A DNA stretch of 64,000 nt, taken from the NCBI RefSeq assembly GCF_042683125.1, contig NZ_JBHUIY010000006.1:62001-126000 (forward strand), written 5' to 3'. Source of the stretch: Phaeospirillum tilakii. GTDB taxonomy: Bacteria; Pseudomonadota; Alphaproteobacteria; Rhodospirillales; Magnetospirillaceae. A program made the position numbers and the translations under genes. Numbering within the stretch: the first letter of the stretch is position 1; each line of letters begins with the position of its first letter. Positions 8,748 to 18,474 of this stretch are shown piece after piece. A model generated the notes under the pieces. The model was given only the letters and a program-made list of their open reading frames with translations. It ran no database searches and was not told the origin of the DNA.

Positions 8748-8951
8748 GGCGATACTCGCGACCGGAGAAGACTGGGTTCGGTTTGTTTCACATCTCGCCC
8801 CCGAAATCATCAGGAAATGCTCCCGACCGGCCGCAACCGGGGCGCCGCCCGAGGCCAAGGCCCCCCCGCCTCGGTCGCGGCCGGCTTGCCCGATCGCCGC
8901 CACGGTGTAGACTGACCGGGCGCCACCCGTGGCGCCGGCAACGGAGGAGCG

Positions 8952-9524
8952 ATGGCCAGGGGACAACGGGCAATGGCGGCGATCGCGGCCGACGGGGGCG
9001 CCCCGGCGCTGAGCGCGCCGCTGGCGCTGGCCGGAATCGAGTTGCGCCGCCGGCAGGGAAGCGACGAGGCCTTTCTCGCCGCGCTGTTCGCGGCGGTGCG
9101 CGGGCCGATGCTGGCCGGCACCGGCTGGCCGCCGGCGCGGCGGCAGGCCTTTTTGCGCGAGCAATTCGCCCTGCAGACCCGCCATTACGCCCGCGCCTTC
9201 CCCGGCCTGTGGCCGGGCATCGTCGAACAGGGCGGCCGGCCGGTCGGCCGGCTTTATCTGTGGCGGCGGCCGGACGACATCCGCGTCGTCGATATCGCCC
9301 TGCTGCCCGAGGCCAGCGGGCGCGGCCTCGGCGGCGAATTGCTGCGGTGCGTGCTGGCCGAGGCGGCGGCAAGCGGACGCAGCGTCAGCCTGCATGTCGA
9401 TCTGACCAACCCGGCGCAGCGTCTGTACCACCGGCTCGGCTTCCGTCCCGAGGGCGAGGCGACCTTCCCCGACCAATTGCTGCGCTGGCGCCCCCCCGTC
9501 GCGGCGGCGCCCGATCTCGCCTGA
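8952..9524 (+). CDS. GNAT-family N-acetyltransferase
   Basis: The 190-residue protein contains the acetyl-CoA binding motif A, VVDIALLPEASGRGLGGELL, and the C-terminal NPAQRLYHRLGF of GNAT enzymes. It would transfer an acetyl group from acetyl-CoA to an amine on an unknown acceptor. It starts after GGAGCG and lies just upstream of the type VI secretion genes on the same strand, with 137 bases between. Similar acetyltransferases occur near phage-tail-like loci, but a link to secretion is only a guess. Confidence 0.82.
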   Translation: MARGQRAMAAIAADGGAPALSAPLALAGIELRRRQGSDEAFLAALFAAVRGPMLAGTGWPPARRQAFLREQFALQTRHYARAFPGLWPGIVEQGGRPVGRLYLWRRPDDIRVVDIALLPEASGRGLGGELLRCVLAEAAASGRSVSLHVDLTNPAQRLYHRLGFRPEGEATFPDQLLRWRPPVAAAPDLA

Positions 9525-9661
9525 GCGGCGACGAGAGGGGACCAGGGCGGCGCCCTCCTTGTGGCGCGCGCCCCACCACCGCCGCCAGGGACGTTGCGGA
9601 TCGCAAGGCGAGCCGATAGAGTTGTGAGGCGGGGCGATGCGGGAAGGAAGGGTTGTGGCGA

Positions 9662-10051
9662 ATGGCCTGCCAGGTTTGCTCCGGCGCGCTGCTGATGTGC
9701 AGCTTCGGCACCGCGCCAAGCTCGCTCGCGGTGCTGCCGACCAACCGCACCTTCGCCGGCGGCCCGGTGGCGGCGACGATCATGGATTACGCGCCGATGG
9801 TCAACATCCTGCCCTTCGCGCTGTGCACCAGCCTCGCCAACCCGATGGTGGCCTCGGCCACCGCGGCGGCGCTCGGGGTGCTGACGCCGATGCCCTGCCT
9901 CCCCGCCACCGCCGCCCCCTGGATGCCGGGCACCCCCACCGTGCTGATCGGCTCGATGCCGGCGCTCGACGACACCAGCAAGCTGATGTGCTCCTATGCC
10001 GGGGTGATCCAGATCACCTTCGCCGGGCAGGTCACGGTGCAGATCCCCTGA
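9662..10051 (+). CDS. PAAR-like (DUF4280) spike-tip protein of the T6SS
   Basis: The 129-residue protein has the DUF4280 layout: an N-terminal CSGALLMCSFG, then DYAPMVNILPFALCTSLANP, then TPMPCLPATAAPW, and a C-terminal LMCSYAGVIQI with evenly spaced cysteines. DUF4280 proteins are PAAR-like and are thought to cap the VgrG spike. The ATG at 9662 follows GAAGGAAGG; an upstream TTG is less likely. It opens the T6SS operon, its stop codon overlapping the start of the next gene. Confidence 0.8.
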   Translation: MACQVCSGALLMCSFGTAPSSLAVLPTNRTFAGGPVAATIMDYAPMVNILPFALCTSLANPMVASATAAALGVLTPMPCLPATAAPWMPGTPTVLIGSMPALDDTSKLMCSYAGVIQITFAGQVTVQIP

Positions 10052-10509
10052 TGACCGCCCGCCGCCCCGCCCTCCCCGCCCTGTTGCTGGCCGCGCTGCT
10101 GGCCACCGTCGCGGCCGGCTGCGGCCCCCGGCTGGTGGCGCTCGATCAGGTGACGATCCACGCCGCCCCCGACGCCAACGCCAACAACGCGGTGGCGATC
10201 GATCTGGTGCTGGCCGACGATCCCGCCCTCGACGCCACCCTCGCCACCCTGCCGGCCGGCGAATGGTTCCGCCGCCGCGCCCAACTCCTGCGCGACTTCC
10301 CCGAGGGGGTGAGCGTGCTGTCGTGGGAACTGGTGCCCGGGCAGCGGATCAGCGCGCCGGTCCGGCGCAAGGCCGCCGGAGTCTATCTCTTCGCCGCCTA
10401 TGCCAGCCCGGGCGACCACCGCACCCGGCTGGGCTTCGACCGATCGGAGGTGACCGTCACCTTGCAAGCCGACGATTTCGTCCTCGACGCCGCCGACAGG
10501 GCCGAGTGA
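10051..10509 (+). CDS. tssJ: TssJ-like outer-membrane lipoprotein
   Basis: The 152-residue product starts with a short lipoprotein signal ending LLATVAAGCGP, with Cys as the acylation site, and continues as a beta-rich domain containing ALDQVTIHAAPDANANNAVA and ELVPGQRISAPV. Position (just before tssK), size and lipobox fit TssJ, which anchors TssM to the outer membrane, though the sequence is divergent from the classical family. The start codon overlaps the previous stop, and tssK follows after four bases. Confidence 0.7.
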   Translation: MTARRPALPALLLAALLATVAAGCGPRLVALDQVTIHAAPDANANNAVAIDLVLADDPALDATLATLPAGEWFRRRAQLLRDFPEGVSVLSWELVPGQRISAPVRRKAAGVYLFAAYASPGDHRTRLGFDRSEVTVTLQADDFVLDAADRAE

Positions 10510-10513
10510 GGCC

Positions 10514-11869
10514 ATGACCGAGTTCTGCGACATCCCCGAGCCGGTGCAGTGGCACGAGGGCATGCTGCTCGCCCCCCAGCATTTCCAGCAATCCTGGCTG
10601 CGGTCGGAGGCGCTGCTCGGCCACGCCTTGGGCGAGACCGGGCTGTTCCCGTGGGGGGTGCGGCGGCTGTCGATCGACCGCGCCCTGCTGGCCGGCGGCC
10701 GGCTGCGCCTGCTGGTGGTCGAGGCGCTGCTGCCGGACGGGCTGGCGGTGCTGCACCCGCGCGAGGGCGATCCGTTCCTCGAACTCGACCTCGCCCCGCT
10801 GAAGGGCGAACTGGCCCAGGCGGCGATGACGGTCCACCTCACCCTGCCGCGCGAGCATCCCCGCCCCGAGCCGGGCGAGACCCGGCGCTGGCGCTCGGTC
10901 GAGGGCGCCCCGGTCGCCGACGCCAACACCGGCGAGGGCGAGGTGGCGATGCCCCGGCTGCGCCCGGCCCTCGGCCTCGCCGTCACCCCCGGCCCGCTGG
11001 CGCCGCCGTCGCGCCGCTTCGTCTCGCTGCCGCTGGCGCGGATCGGCTTCCGCGACGACGCCTTCACCCTCGAACCCTACGCCCCGCCGCGCACCGACTT
11101 CCCCGCCGGCAGCGACCTCGCGGTGCTGACCGCCTCGGTCGCCCAGCGCCTGCGCGAGCGCGCCGCCGCCCTGGCCGACCGCCTGCTGGCCGCGCCGGGG
11201 GCCGAGCCGCCCGGCGGCGGACCGCTCGACGCGCTGAAGGCGATGGTCGGCGCCCTGCCCCGGCTGGAGGCGCTGCTGCTGGCCGAGCGGGTCCATCCCT
11301 TCCTGGTCTATCTCGCCCTGTGCGACCTGTCGGGCGCGCTGGCCTGGCTGGGCGGCCAGCCGGTGCCGCCGCCGCCGCCGCCCTATCATCATGACGACCC
11401 CCTGCCCGCCTTCGCCACCCTGGTCCATTTCCTGCTGCGGATGATCGAGCGGGTGCGCGAGGGCTACCGCGTCCACCGCTTCCGCCGGGTCGGCGACAAC
11501 CGCTTCGCCCTGACGCTGGAGGCCGGGATGATCGGCGCGGGCGGATTGGTGATCGGCGCCCGCGCCGGCGCCGGTGCCCCGGTGGCCGAACTGCACGCCT
11601 GGCTGGCCGAGGCGCTGATCGGCAGCCGGGCGGCGATGCCGACGATCAGCCAGCGCCGCCTGCGCGGCGCCGCCCGCGTCCGGATCGAGGCGGCCGAGGA
11701 TCTCGGGCTGGTGCCGCCGCCGGGGATGGCCCTGATCCGGGTGGTGGCCGATCCCGATTTCGTCCTGCCCGACCAGCCGTTCGAGCTGGCCGGCAGCGGC
11801 AACGAACCGGCCGAACTGCTGCTTTACACCGCCGAAGCGCCGGGTGGCCCGGCGGCGGGGACGGCATGA
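10514..11869 (+). CDS. tssK: T6SS baseplate protein TssK
   Basis: The N-terminal VQWHEGMLLAPQHFQQSWLR is the TssK signature. The 451-residue protein has the usual shoulder, helical middle (about 205-310) and C-terminal head that contacts the membrane complex. TssK trimers link the TssFG wedge to TssL and TssM. The middle contains a proline run (PVPPPPPPYHHDD) typical of loop regions. Its last four bases overlap tssL. Confidence 0.93.
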   Translation: MTEFCDIPEPVQWHEGMLLAPQHFQQSWLRSEALLGHALGETGLFPWGVRRLSIDRALLAGGRLRLLVVEALLPDGLAVLHPREGDPFLELDLAPLKGELAQAAMTVHLTLPREHPRPEPGETRRWRSVEGAPVADANTGEGEVAMPRLRPALGLAVTPGPLAPPSRRFVSLPLARIGFRDDAFTLEPYAPPRTDFPAGSDLAVLTASVAQRLRERAAALADRLLAAPGAEPPGGGPLDALKAMVGALPRLEALLLAERVHPFLVYLALCDLSGALAWLGGQPVPPPPPPYHHDDPLPAFATLVHFLLRMIERVREGYRVHRFRRVGDNRFALTLEAGMIGAGGLVIGARAGAGAPVAELHAWLAEALIGSRAAMPTISQRRLRGAARVRIEAAEDLGLVPPPGMALIRVVADPDFVLPDQPFELAGSGNEPAELLLYTAEAPGGPAAGTA

Positions 11870-12714
11870 GCGGGCCGCCCCGCCCGCTGCCCCAGGCGAA
11901 GAAGGCGATCGACCGCTTCCTCGCCTTCCACGCCGAACTGGTCGCGGTCAAACGGCTGGCCGACGCGATGGTGGCGCCCGACGGTGAGGTCGGCGCGGCC
12001 GGAACCGCCGCCCCAGCCGACGCGCCCCCCGGCGACGCCCCGCCCGCCGCCTTGGCCGAGACGGGCGGCGACATGGGCGGCGAGCCCGCCCCGCCCCCGG
12101 CGACGATCGACCTGTTCCTGCGGCTGCGGGTGGCGATCTGCCCGCAGGGCACCCCGACCCCGGTGCCGGACGGCACCGTCGATATCGGCTACGTGATGGC
12201 GGCGCTGGGCGACGAGGCGCTACTGCTCGACGTCGAATGGCCGGGACGGTCGCAATGGCTGGGCCTGCTGCTGGAACAGTCGCTCTACGGCACCCGGCTG
12301 GCGGGGGAAAGGATCTTCGATCTGGCCGAGCAGCTGATCGACGGCCGCCTCCCCGGCCGGCCCGACCTTGCCGCCGCGATCCTGATCGCCCTGTCGCTCG
12401 GCTTTCGCGGCAAGCTGCGCGGGCGCGGCGCCGAGGCCGAGATCGCCCGGATGCGGCGGGGGCTGTACGAACTGGCCTACACCCAGCCGCCACCGCGCCG
12501 GATCGACTGGAGCGCCGCCTTCGCCGCCGCCGCCGAGCCGGTGCTGCCGGGCGAGCGGATGCGGCCGCTGCCCCGCCTCGCCCCGTGGCTGGGCGGGATC
12601 GGGCTGGTGCTGGCGCTGTACCTCGCCGCCTCGTCGCTGGTGTGGTGGCAGGCGACACGGCCGGCGCTGGGGCTGGCCGACCGGATCCGCATCCTGGGCG
12701 GAGGGGGGTCATGA
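11866..12714 (+). CDS. tssL: T6SS inner-membrane protein TssL (DotU/IcmH family)
   Basis: The 282-residue protein has the DotU cytoplasmic domain (IDLFLRLRVAICPQG, WPGRSQWLGLLLEQSLYGTRLAGERIFD, LALSLGFRGKLRG-like segment) and a single membrane helix near residues 240-262. There is an Ala/Pro-rich insertion at about 40-75. No C-terminal peptidoglycan-binding domain follows the helix, so anchoring to the wall must come from elsewhere. It overlaps tssK and tssM by four bases each. Confidence 0.9.
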   Translation: MSGPPRPLPQAKKAIDRFLAFHAELVAVKRLADAMVAPDGEVGAAGTAAPADAPPGDAPPAALAETGGDMGGEPAPPPATIDLFLRLRVAICPQGTPTPVPDGTVDIGYVMAALGDEALLLDVEWPGRSQWLGLLLEQSLYGTRLAGERIFDLAEQLIDGRLPGRPDLAAAILIALSLGFRGKLRGRGAEAEIARMRRGLYELAYTQPPPRRIDWSAAFAAAAEPVLPGERMRPLPRLAPWLGGIGLVLALYLAASSLVWWQATRPALGLADRIRILGGGGS

Positions 12715-15700
12715 CCCCGGCCGCCGCCGCCGCGCCCGGCTGGCTGCCGGTGCTGCTGCTGGGGCTGCTGGTGCTGCTGCTGATCGCCCTGGCGGTGGCC
12801 GCGATCGTGCTGTGGCGCCGCCACCGCGCCGCCCGGGACAAGGCGCCGCCGCCGACCCCCGCCCGGGCGTTGCGGCGGCAGGTGCGGCAGGCGCTCGGCA
12901 CCCTGGCCCGGCTGGGCGATGCCGGGGCCGATCCCTATGCGGTGCCGTGGATCGTCGCCCTCGGCGCCGAGGGGGCCGACACCCCCCGCCTGCTGGCGGC
13001 GATCGACTCCGCCGCTCCGGCCGAGGCCAGCGTCATTCCCGGCGCCGGGGCGGTGCATTTCCTGCCCCAGGGCGCGGTGTTCCATGCCGGCGACAGCCTG
13101 ATCGAGCGGCCGGGCGGACTCGACCACTGGCGCCAGCTGGTGCGGCTGCTGGCGGAGTGCCGGCCGCACCGGCCGCTCGACGGATTGGTGGTGGTGCTGC
13201 CGGCCGACGCCCTGTCCGGGCCGGCGGCGCTGCCGTTCGACCGGGTGGCCGAGTGGGGCGCCCGCCTCTGCACCCTGATCGCCGCCGCCCAAGGCCTGAC
13301 CGGGCTGCGGGTGCCGGTCTCGATCGTGATCGATCGCTGCGACCGCCTGCCCGGACTGGCCGCCCTGATCGGCGCCCTGCCCGAGGCGGCGCGCGACGCC
13401 CCGCTCGGCTGGGCCAACCCTTACGCGCTGGAGACCGCCTTCCAGCCCGACTGGGCCGATCAGGCGGTCGAGACCGTCGCCGCCGGCCTGTCCGACCTCG
13501 GCATCCAGCTGCTGCTGGGCGAGACCGCCCCGGCCGATCCCGATCCGCTGCTGCTGGCGCCGTCCGAGGTGCGGGCCCTGCTGCCGCGGCTCAAGCCGCT
13601 GCTGGCGGCGATGTTCCAGCCTTCGGCCTATCACGAGGCCTTCCTGTTCCGGGGGCTGTTCCTGGCCGGAGCGAGCGACGACGAGGGACCGGGGCAGGCC
13701 TTCGTCCCCGGCCTGTTCAATCACCGCGTCTTCCGCGAATTCCAGCTGGTGCGGCCGGTGCGCGGGCTGCTGACCCGCCGCACCCGCCGGCTGCGGCTGA
13801 CCCAGGCGGCGCTGGCGGCCAGCCTGCTGGCGGCGGCGGCCGGGCTGACCGCGCTGGCGGTGGGGGCGCCGCGCCGGGCCTTCTCGTTCGAGACCCTGCT
13901 GACCACCATCCAGTCCGACCTGACCCACCGCCGCCAGAGCGTGCAGCGGCTCGACATCGACGCGGTGCGCGGCGCGGCCAGCCGGCTGCTGCAGGGGCTG
14001 GCCCGGCTCGACGTCGAGACCGTCACCACCCCGCTGGCGCCGCTGGCCTATCTCTACAATCCCGACCACGACTTGATCGAGGCGATCGCCATCGGCTACG
14101 GCGCGATCGTCGTCTCCGAGATGCACCGCCGGTTCGAGACCCGGCTCGACGACATCCTGACCGGTCCGGCCGACCTGCCGGACGGCGGCGACCCGATCGA
14201 CTCGCTGGCCCGCACCGTCGATGCCCTGGCCGAGTTCGACGACGTCTACCGCACCTATCAGGACCTGCCCCAACTGCGCAGCTCGGCGGCGCTCGACAAG
14301 GTGGCGGGCTACACCCTCGCCCTCAGCCTGGGCGACACGTTCCAGCAGAACGACCGCACCTATCGCGAGGCGATGGGGATAACCTCGATGCCGGCGCTCG
14401 ACCATGCCCGGCAGACCATCGGCGCGGCGCTGCGCCGCCAGTTCGCCGCCGCCTATCAGGCGAAGTTCGACATCGGCGCGCTGCGCCGCCGGCTCGACCG
14501 CATCGCCGTGCTGAGCCGGGGCGGCGACCGGGCGATGGCGCCGCTCGACCTGCTGGTCGATCTGCGCGGCCAGCTCCAGGCGATCGGCGACGACCTCGAT
14601 TCCCACAATTACGGCTGGATCAACGGCGAGGGCGCCGACCTCGGCCCGCGCCTCAACGGGCTGCTCGACCGCCTCGCCGGCCTGCAACTGGTCGAAGGCG
14701 GCGACGTCGCCGCCCTCCGGGCGATGGGGGAAGAGCAGATCCGCACCGCCCGCCGCACCCTGATCGACACCCTGTCGCGCCAGTCGCTGCCGCAGATCCG
14801 GGTCGAGGGCGGCAAGGTGGTGCTGGCCGACTCGCTGGCCGCGCTCAAGCAGCAGCTCGACGCGCTGATGGCCCATCCGGTGATGAGCGAGCCGCTGGCC
14901 GGCCCGGCCGAGCTGCGCACCGGGGCGCGGCCGCTGCTGTGGGATCTGCCCGGGCTGAAGCAGGCGACGCGGCTGACCGAGGACCAGATTACCCTGATCG
15001 CCGCCGACCTGCCCCGCTTCCCGCCCGCCTTGGCCGGGGTGGTCGAGCGGGCGGCGACCGAGCAGGCCGGCCTGCGCATCACCGCCGCGATCGCCGCCGC
15101 CGCCCAGCCGGCCGAGCGGGTGCTGACCGGCCCCTATCAGATGGATACCGAGCTGAAGGCGCTGATCGGGGTGCAGCAGCCGCTGACCGGGCTGGCCGAC
15201 CAATTGTTCCAGGCCCGGCTCGACCGCGTCGCCCTGCGGCTGGGCGACACGGTGCAGACCCAGGCGCTCCGCCTGCTGGGCGAGATCGACCGGCTGTCGG
15301 CCGGACTGATCCTGACCGCCGCCCCGCCCGATTTCTCCTGGTGGGACGGCAGCCTGCCGGTGGCGGCCCGCGCCTTCCGCGCCAGCAGCCTGCCCGAGCT
15401 GTCGCTGACGCTGGAGGGCGAGCGCGAGGTGCTGACCCGGCTGTCGCGCGACGGGGCCGAGCCGCTGCTGCGGCTGATCGCCACCTTCGCCGCCGAGGAC
15501 GGCAACCGTCCGCTGGTGGCGAAATGGCAGGGCATCGCCCGGGCGATCGCCCGCGACGGGCAGAAGGACCAGAACGCCTCGCTGCGCCAGCTCGAAAACT
15601 TCATCCTGACCGCGATCGACCGGCTCGACCCGGCCCAGTGCCGCGCCCTGGCCGCCGCGCCGCCGACCCCGGGCGGCGACCTGTTCGCGCTCGAACTCGA

Positions 15701-16577
15701 CCGGCTGAAGGCCAATCTCGGCCAGCGTTGCGTCGCCCTCGCCGGCGAGCGGATCCGCGCCCGCTACGCCGAGATCCAGACCCTGTTCAACCAGACCCTG
15801 GCCCGCCGCTTCCCGTTCTCGGCCGATGCCCGGCCCGAGGCGCCGCGCGCCGAGGCGCTGGCGGTGCGGCGCTTCTTCTGGGCGCTCGATCAGGCGCCGC
15901 TGCCGGCCCGCGCCGAGCTGGCCGCCGCCGCCGGCGGCCCGGCCGCCGATTTCGCCGCCGCCCTGACCGCCGCCGAGACCGCGCTGGCGCCGATGCTGGT
16001 CGATCCCACCCTCGACCAGCCGCTGGCCTATGCCGTCAGCGCCGAATTCCGCGCCAACCCCGCCAATGACAGCGGCGGCAATCAGGTGATCGAATGGACG
16101 CTGGAGTGCGGCCCCGGTCAGGGGCTGTCGTCGCGCGATCCGAAAAAGAGCGTGGTGTGGTCGAGCGGCCAGCCGGTGCGGCTGTCGGTGCGCTTCGCCG
16201 CCAACGCCCCCGGCATCCCCGCCGCCGATCCGCAGGGGCGCTATCGCGTCGATGGCGCCACCGCGCGGTGGGAAGCCAATGATCCCTGGGCGCTGCTGTC
16301 GCTGATCGCGGCGCAGGGAATCGGGGATGGCCAGGGCTTCGACCTCGCCGACCGCCGGCCCCATCTGCTCGGCCTCGACGTCGAGCTTCAGCGCAACCCC
16401 GCCGCCGCCCCCGGTGCCGCCCTGCTGCCGCACGCCCGGCTCTATCTCCGCCTCGGCCTCGATGCGGTGATCCGCCGCCCCGGCAAGCCGGAGGAACGCA
16501 GCCCGCTGCTGCTGCCGGTCTTCCCCGTCGCCGCCCCCGGCGCCGAGGGGGGCGCGCCGCAAAGGCTCGAACCCTGA
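12711..16577 (+). CDS. tssM: T6SS inner-membrane protein TssM (IcmF family) with degenerate P-loop
   Basis: The ATG at 12711 overlaps the tssL stop and gives 1288 residues. It has one N-terminal hydrophobic helix (about 13-35), a second near 350-370, and a long periplasmic part with the IcmF helical region and C-terminal beta domain. The usual Walker A (G-x4-GKT) after PW is replaced by GAEGADTP at residues 85-92, and the downstream DTAGR-type motif is absent, so nucleotide binding is unlikely. Some working T6SS do without this ATPase. A strong terminator follows at 16605. The long open frame on the other strand is a compositional shadow. Confidence 0.92.
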   Translation: MTPAAAAAPGWLPVLLLGLLVLLLIALAVAAIVLWRRHRAARDKAPPPTPARALRRQVRQALGTLARLGDAGADPYAVPWIVALGAEGADTPRLLAAIDSAAPAEASVIPGAGAVHFLPQGAVFHAGDSLIERPGGLDHWRQLVRLLAECRPHRPLDGLVVVLPADALSGPAALPFDRVAEWGARLCTLIAAAQGLTGLRVPVSIVIDRCDRLPGLAALIGALPEAARDAPLGWANPYALETAFQPDWADQAVETVAAGLSDLGIQLLLGETAPADPDPLLLAPSEVRALLPRLKPLLAAMFQPSAYHEAFLFRGLFLAGASDDEGPGQAFVPGLFNHRVFREFQLVRPVRGLLTRRTRRLRLTQAALAASLLAAAAGLTALAVGAPRRAFSFETLLTTIQSDLTHRRQSVQRLDIDAVRGAASRLLQGLARLDVETVTTPLAPLAYLYNPDHDLIEAIAIGYGAIVVSEMHRRFETRLDDILTGPADLPDGGDPIDSLARTVDALAEFDDVYRTYQDLPQLRSSAALDKVAGYTLALSLGDTFQQNDRTYREAMGITSMPALDHARQTIGAALRRQFAAAYQAKFDIGALRRRLDRIAVLSRGGDRAMAPLDLLVDLRGQLQAIGDDLDSHNYGWINGEGADLGPRLNGLLDRLAGLQLVEGGDVAALRAMGEEQIRTARRTLIDTLSRQSLPQIRVEGGKVVLADSLAALKQQLDALMAHPVMSEPLAGPAELRTGARPLLWDLPGLKQATRLTEDQITLIAADLPRFPPALAGVVERAATEQAGLRITAAIAAAAQPAERVLTGPYQMDTELKALIGVQQPLTGLADQLFQARLDRVALRLGDTVQTQALRLLGEIDRLSAGLILTAAPPDFSWWDGSLPVAARAFRASSLPELSLTLEGEREVLTRLSRDGAEPLLRLIATFAAEDGNRPLVAKWQGIARAIARDGQKDQNASLRQLENFILTAIDRLDPAQCRALAAAPPTPGGDLFALELDRLKANLGQRCVALAGERIRARYAEIQTLFNQTLARRFPFSADARPEAPRAEALAVRRFFWALDQAPLPARAELAAAAGGPAADFAAALTAAETALAPMLVDPTLDQPLAYAVSAEFRANPANDSGGNQVIEWTLECGPGQGLSSRDPKKSVVWSSGQPVRLSVRFAANAPGIPAADPQGRYRVDGATARWEANDPWALLSLIAAQGIGDGQGFDLADRRPHLLGLDVELQRNPAAAPGAALLPHARLYLRLGLDAVIRRPGKPEERSPLLLPVFPVAAPGAEGGAPQRLEP

Positions 16578-16604
16578 CGCGGGGCCGCCGCCCCGGCCCC
16601 GCCC

Positions 16605-16636
16605 GGAGGCGGGCGCCTCCGGACCTCTCCTTTTTT
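16605..16636 (+). terminator. Terminator after tssM
   Basis: The stem GGAGGC/GCCTCC with loop GGGC is followed by GGACCTCTCC and six T residues. It splits the T6SS locus into an upstream block (PAAR-like to tssM) and a downstream block beginning with the helix-turn-helix gene. Confidence 0.65.
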
Positions 16637-16753
16637 CAGGTAAGAGGGGAGGAGGAGGCATCGCCCCGGCGGCGGAGCCCGCGCCGACAGCGATGGTCGC
16701 AACGCACGGATTGGGCTACACTCACCCGACCGACGCCACTCCGGGGACCGGTC

Positions 16754-17329
16754 ATGGCCAACAGCGTCAACGGTTATGTGACCATCCAGGTCGGGGTTGC
16801 CAACGGCCAGCGCCGCCTTCCCCCCTCCGGGACCCTCAGCGAGACCGAACGCAACCGGCAGGCGAAGCGCCTGCGCAAGGAAGGCTATTCCTATCGCCGC
16901 ATCGCCGCCGCGCTGGGGATGAGCTACGCCGCGGTCTGTCACCTGCTCGACGGCGAGGAGGGACGGGCCCCGGTGACGCCGCTGTCCTACCGTCCGCCGT
17001 CGCCGCCGCCGTCCCCCCCGGTCCCGGCCGGGATCGCGGTGGCGCCGCCGCCGGACAGCCTGCCGACCGGCACGGCGCGGCTGGAGGAAATGGCGGCGGA
17101 GATCCATCAGTTGCGGCAGCGGCTCGATCTGGTGCTGGCCCAGAACGAGGGGCAGCGCCAGGGACTGGCCCGGCTGGAACGGACCCTGGTGGCGACGGTG
17201 CAGAGCGAAAACCGCGCGCTGGGGGAAAGGATCACCGGCTCGGTGCGCAGCCTGCTGGAACGGTTGATGCCGGCGGCGCTGCGGGCGCGGGCCGCCGCCG
17301 GGGAAGGATGTGGCGATGAGCCCGGCTGA
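16754..17329 (+). CDS. Helix-turn-helix plus coiled-coil protein inside the T6SS locus
   Basis: Residues about 33-66 (ETERNRQAKRLRKEGYSYRR, then IAAALGMSYAAVCHLLDGEE) form a recognisable helix-turn-helix. A Pro-rich linker (about 75-105) leads to a coiled coil (RLEEMAAEIHQLRQRLDLVLA onward). This suggests a DNA-binding regulator with an oligomerising tail, 191 residues, first in the second T6SS transcription block. The stop codon lies 14 bases inside the tssA gene, so the two are coupled. I do not recognise the family, and a regulatory role is inferred from the fold and position. Confidence 0.75.
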   Translation: MANSVNGYVTIQVGVANGQRRLPPSGTLSETERNRQAKRLRKEGYSYRRIAAALGMSYAAVCHLLDGEEGRAPVTPLSYRPPSPPPSPPVPAGIAVAPPPDSLPTGTARLEEMAAEIHQLRQRLDLVLAQNEGQRQGLARLERTLVATVQSENRALGERITGSVRSLLERLMPAALRARAAAGEGCGDEPG

Positions 17330-18380
17330 GACGGCGCGCCGCCCGGCGGTGGCGCTCGACCCCGAGGCGATCCTCGCCCCGCTGGCGGGGCCAAGCCCGG
17401 CCGGACCGGACCTCGGCGAGGCGGTGCCCGGCCCGTTCGCGGCGGTGGCCGAGGCCCGGCGCGAGGATGACAGCCTCGACCAGGGGGTATGGGTGCGCGA
17501 CCGCAAGCTGGCCGACTGGTCGGCGGTGGTGGCGCTGTGCCAGGAGGCGCTGGCCACCCGCACCAAGGATCTGCGCCTGCTGGCCTGGCTGGTCGAGGCG
17601 CTGGTCGAGCGCGACGGCTTTGCCGCCCTCGCCCCCGGCCTCGACCTGATCGAGCGGTTCTGCCAGACCTTCTGGCCCGACCTGCATCCGGCGATCGACA
17701 GCGACGGCGACCTCACCGCCCGGGTCAACGTCATTTCCTGGCTCAATTCCCGCCTGCCGCCGCTGCTGCGGACCAAGCCGGTGACCGCCTCGGGCTTCGC
17801 CGAGCCGGTGCGGCTGACCTGGGGCGATTACGAGATGGCCCGGCTCTATCAGGCGCGCGGCGCCCAGGGCCCCAGCCTGACCGCGTTCCAGGCCAGCGCC
17901 GACGCCACCCCGCTCGACCAGCTCGACCGGCTGCGCCGGCAGATCGGCGCCGGGCTCGAGGCGACCGAGCGGCTCGACCACAGCCTCGACGCGCTGTGCG
18001 GCAGCGAGGCGCCCTCCCTGGTTGACCTCAAGACCCTGCTCGGCGACATGATGGCCTGGCTCGACGCCACCCTGCCGCCGCCCCGCCCCGCCGCCGCCGA
18101 GACCGAGCCGATGGAAGACGAGTCCCCCGCCCCGCCGCCCCCGCCCCCGCCGGCCCGCCGCGACGGCGCCGCCACCATCGCCAGCCGCGAGGACGCCTAT
18201 CGCCGCCTCGCCGAGGTGGCCGACTATCTGATGCGGGCCGAACCGCACAGCCCGGCCCCCTACGTCCTGCGCCGGGTGCTGGCCTGGAGCAACATGCCGC
18301 TCCAGGAAGTGCTGCTGGAAATGGCCAGTGGACGCAATGATCTCTCCTCGATTCTTGACCTCATATCATTCCGCGAGTGA
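17316..18380 (+). CDS. tssA: T6SS baseplate/sheath cap protein TssA
   Basis: The N-terminal ImpA domain is clear (PSPAGPDLGEAVPG, DRKLADWSAVVALCQEALATR, LDLIERFCQTFWPDLHP, VNVISWLNSRLPPLL). A Pro-rich linker at about 265-285 leads to a short C-terminal domain (YRRLAEVADYLMRAEPHSPAP to SILDLISFRE). The ATG at 17316 follows GGAAGG at good spacing. TssA guides sheath assembly from the baseplate. The length of 354 residues and the C-terminal region are those of the shorter TssA class. Confidence 0.9.
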   Translation: MSPAETARRPAVALDPEAILAPLAGPSPAGPDLGEAVPGPFAAVAEARREDDSLDQGVWVRDRKLADWSAVVALCQEALATRTKDLRLLAWLVEALVERDGFAALAPGLDLIERFCQTFWPDLHPAIDSDGDLTARVNVISWLNSRLPPLLRTKPVTASGFAEPVRLTWGDYEMARLYQARGAQGPSLTAFQASADATPLDQLDRLRRQIGAGLEATERLDHSLDALCGSEAPSLVDLKTLLGDMMAWLDATLPPPRPAAAETEPMEDESPAPPPPPPPARRDGAATIASREDAYRRLAEVADYLMRAEPHSPAPYVLRRVLAWSNMPLQEVLLEMASGRNDLSSILDLISFRE

Positions 18381-18474
18381 GTCCGTATGATGCCGCCAAA
18401 GGGTTTGACATTCATTCGGTCTCGGATCAAAGTTGTTGCCGAAACGCCGGTTTCATACATTGAGGGACAGGGCC

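Noticed and set aside
12477..16661. A very long open frame opposite tssM, and a similar one opposite the coiled-coil gene at 4426-6651
   Set aside because: In GC-rich genomes the strand opposite a real gene often lacks stop codons. The translations are low complexity with no motif, whereas the plus-strand genes show clear family features.
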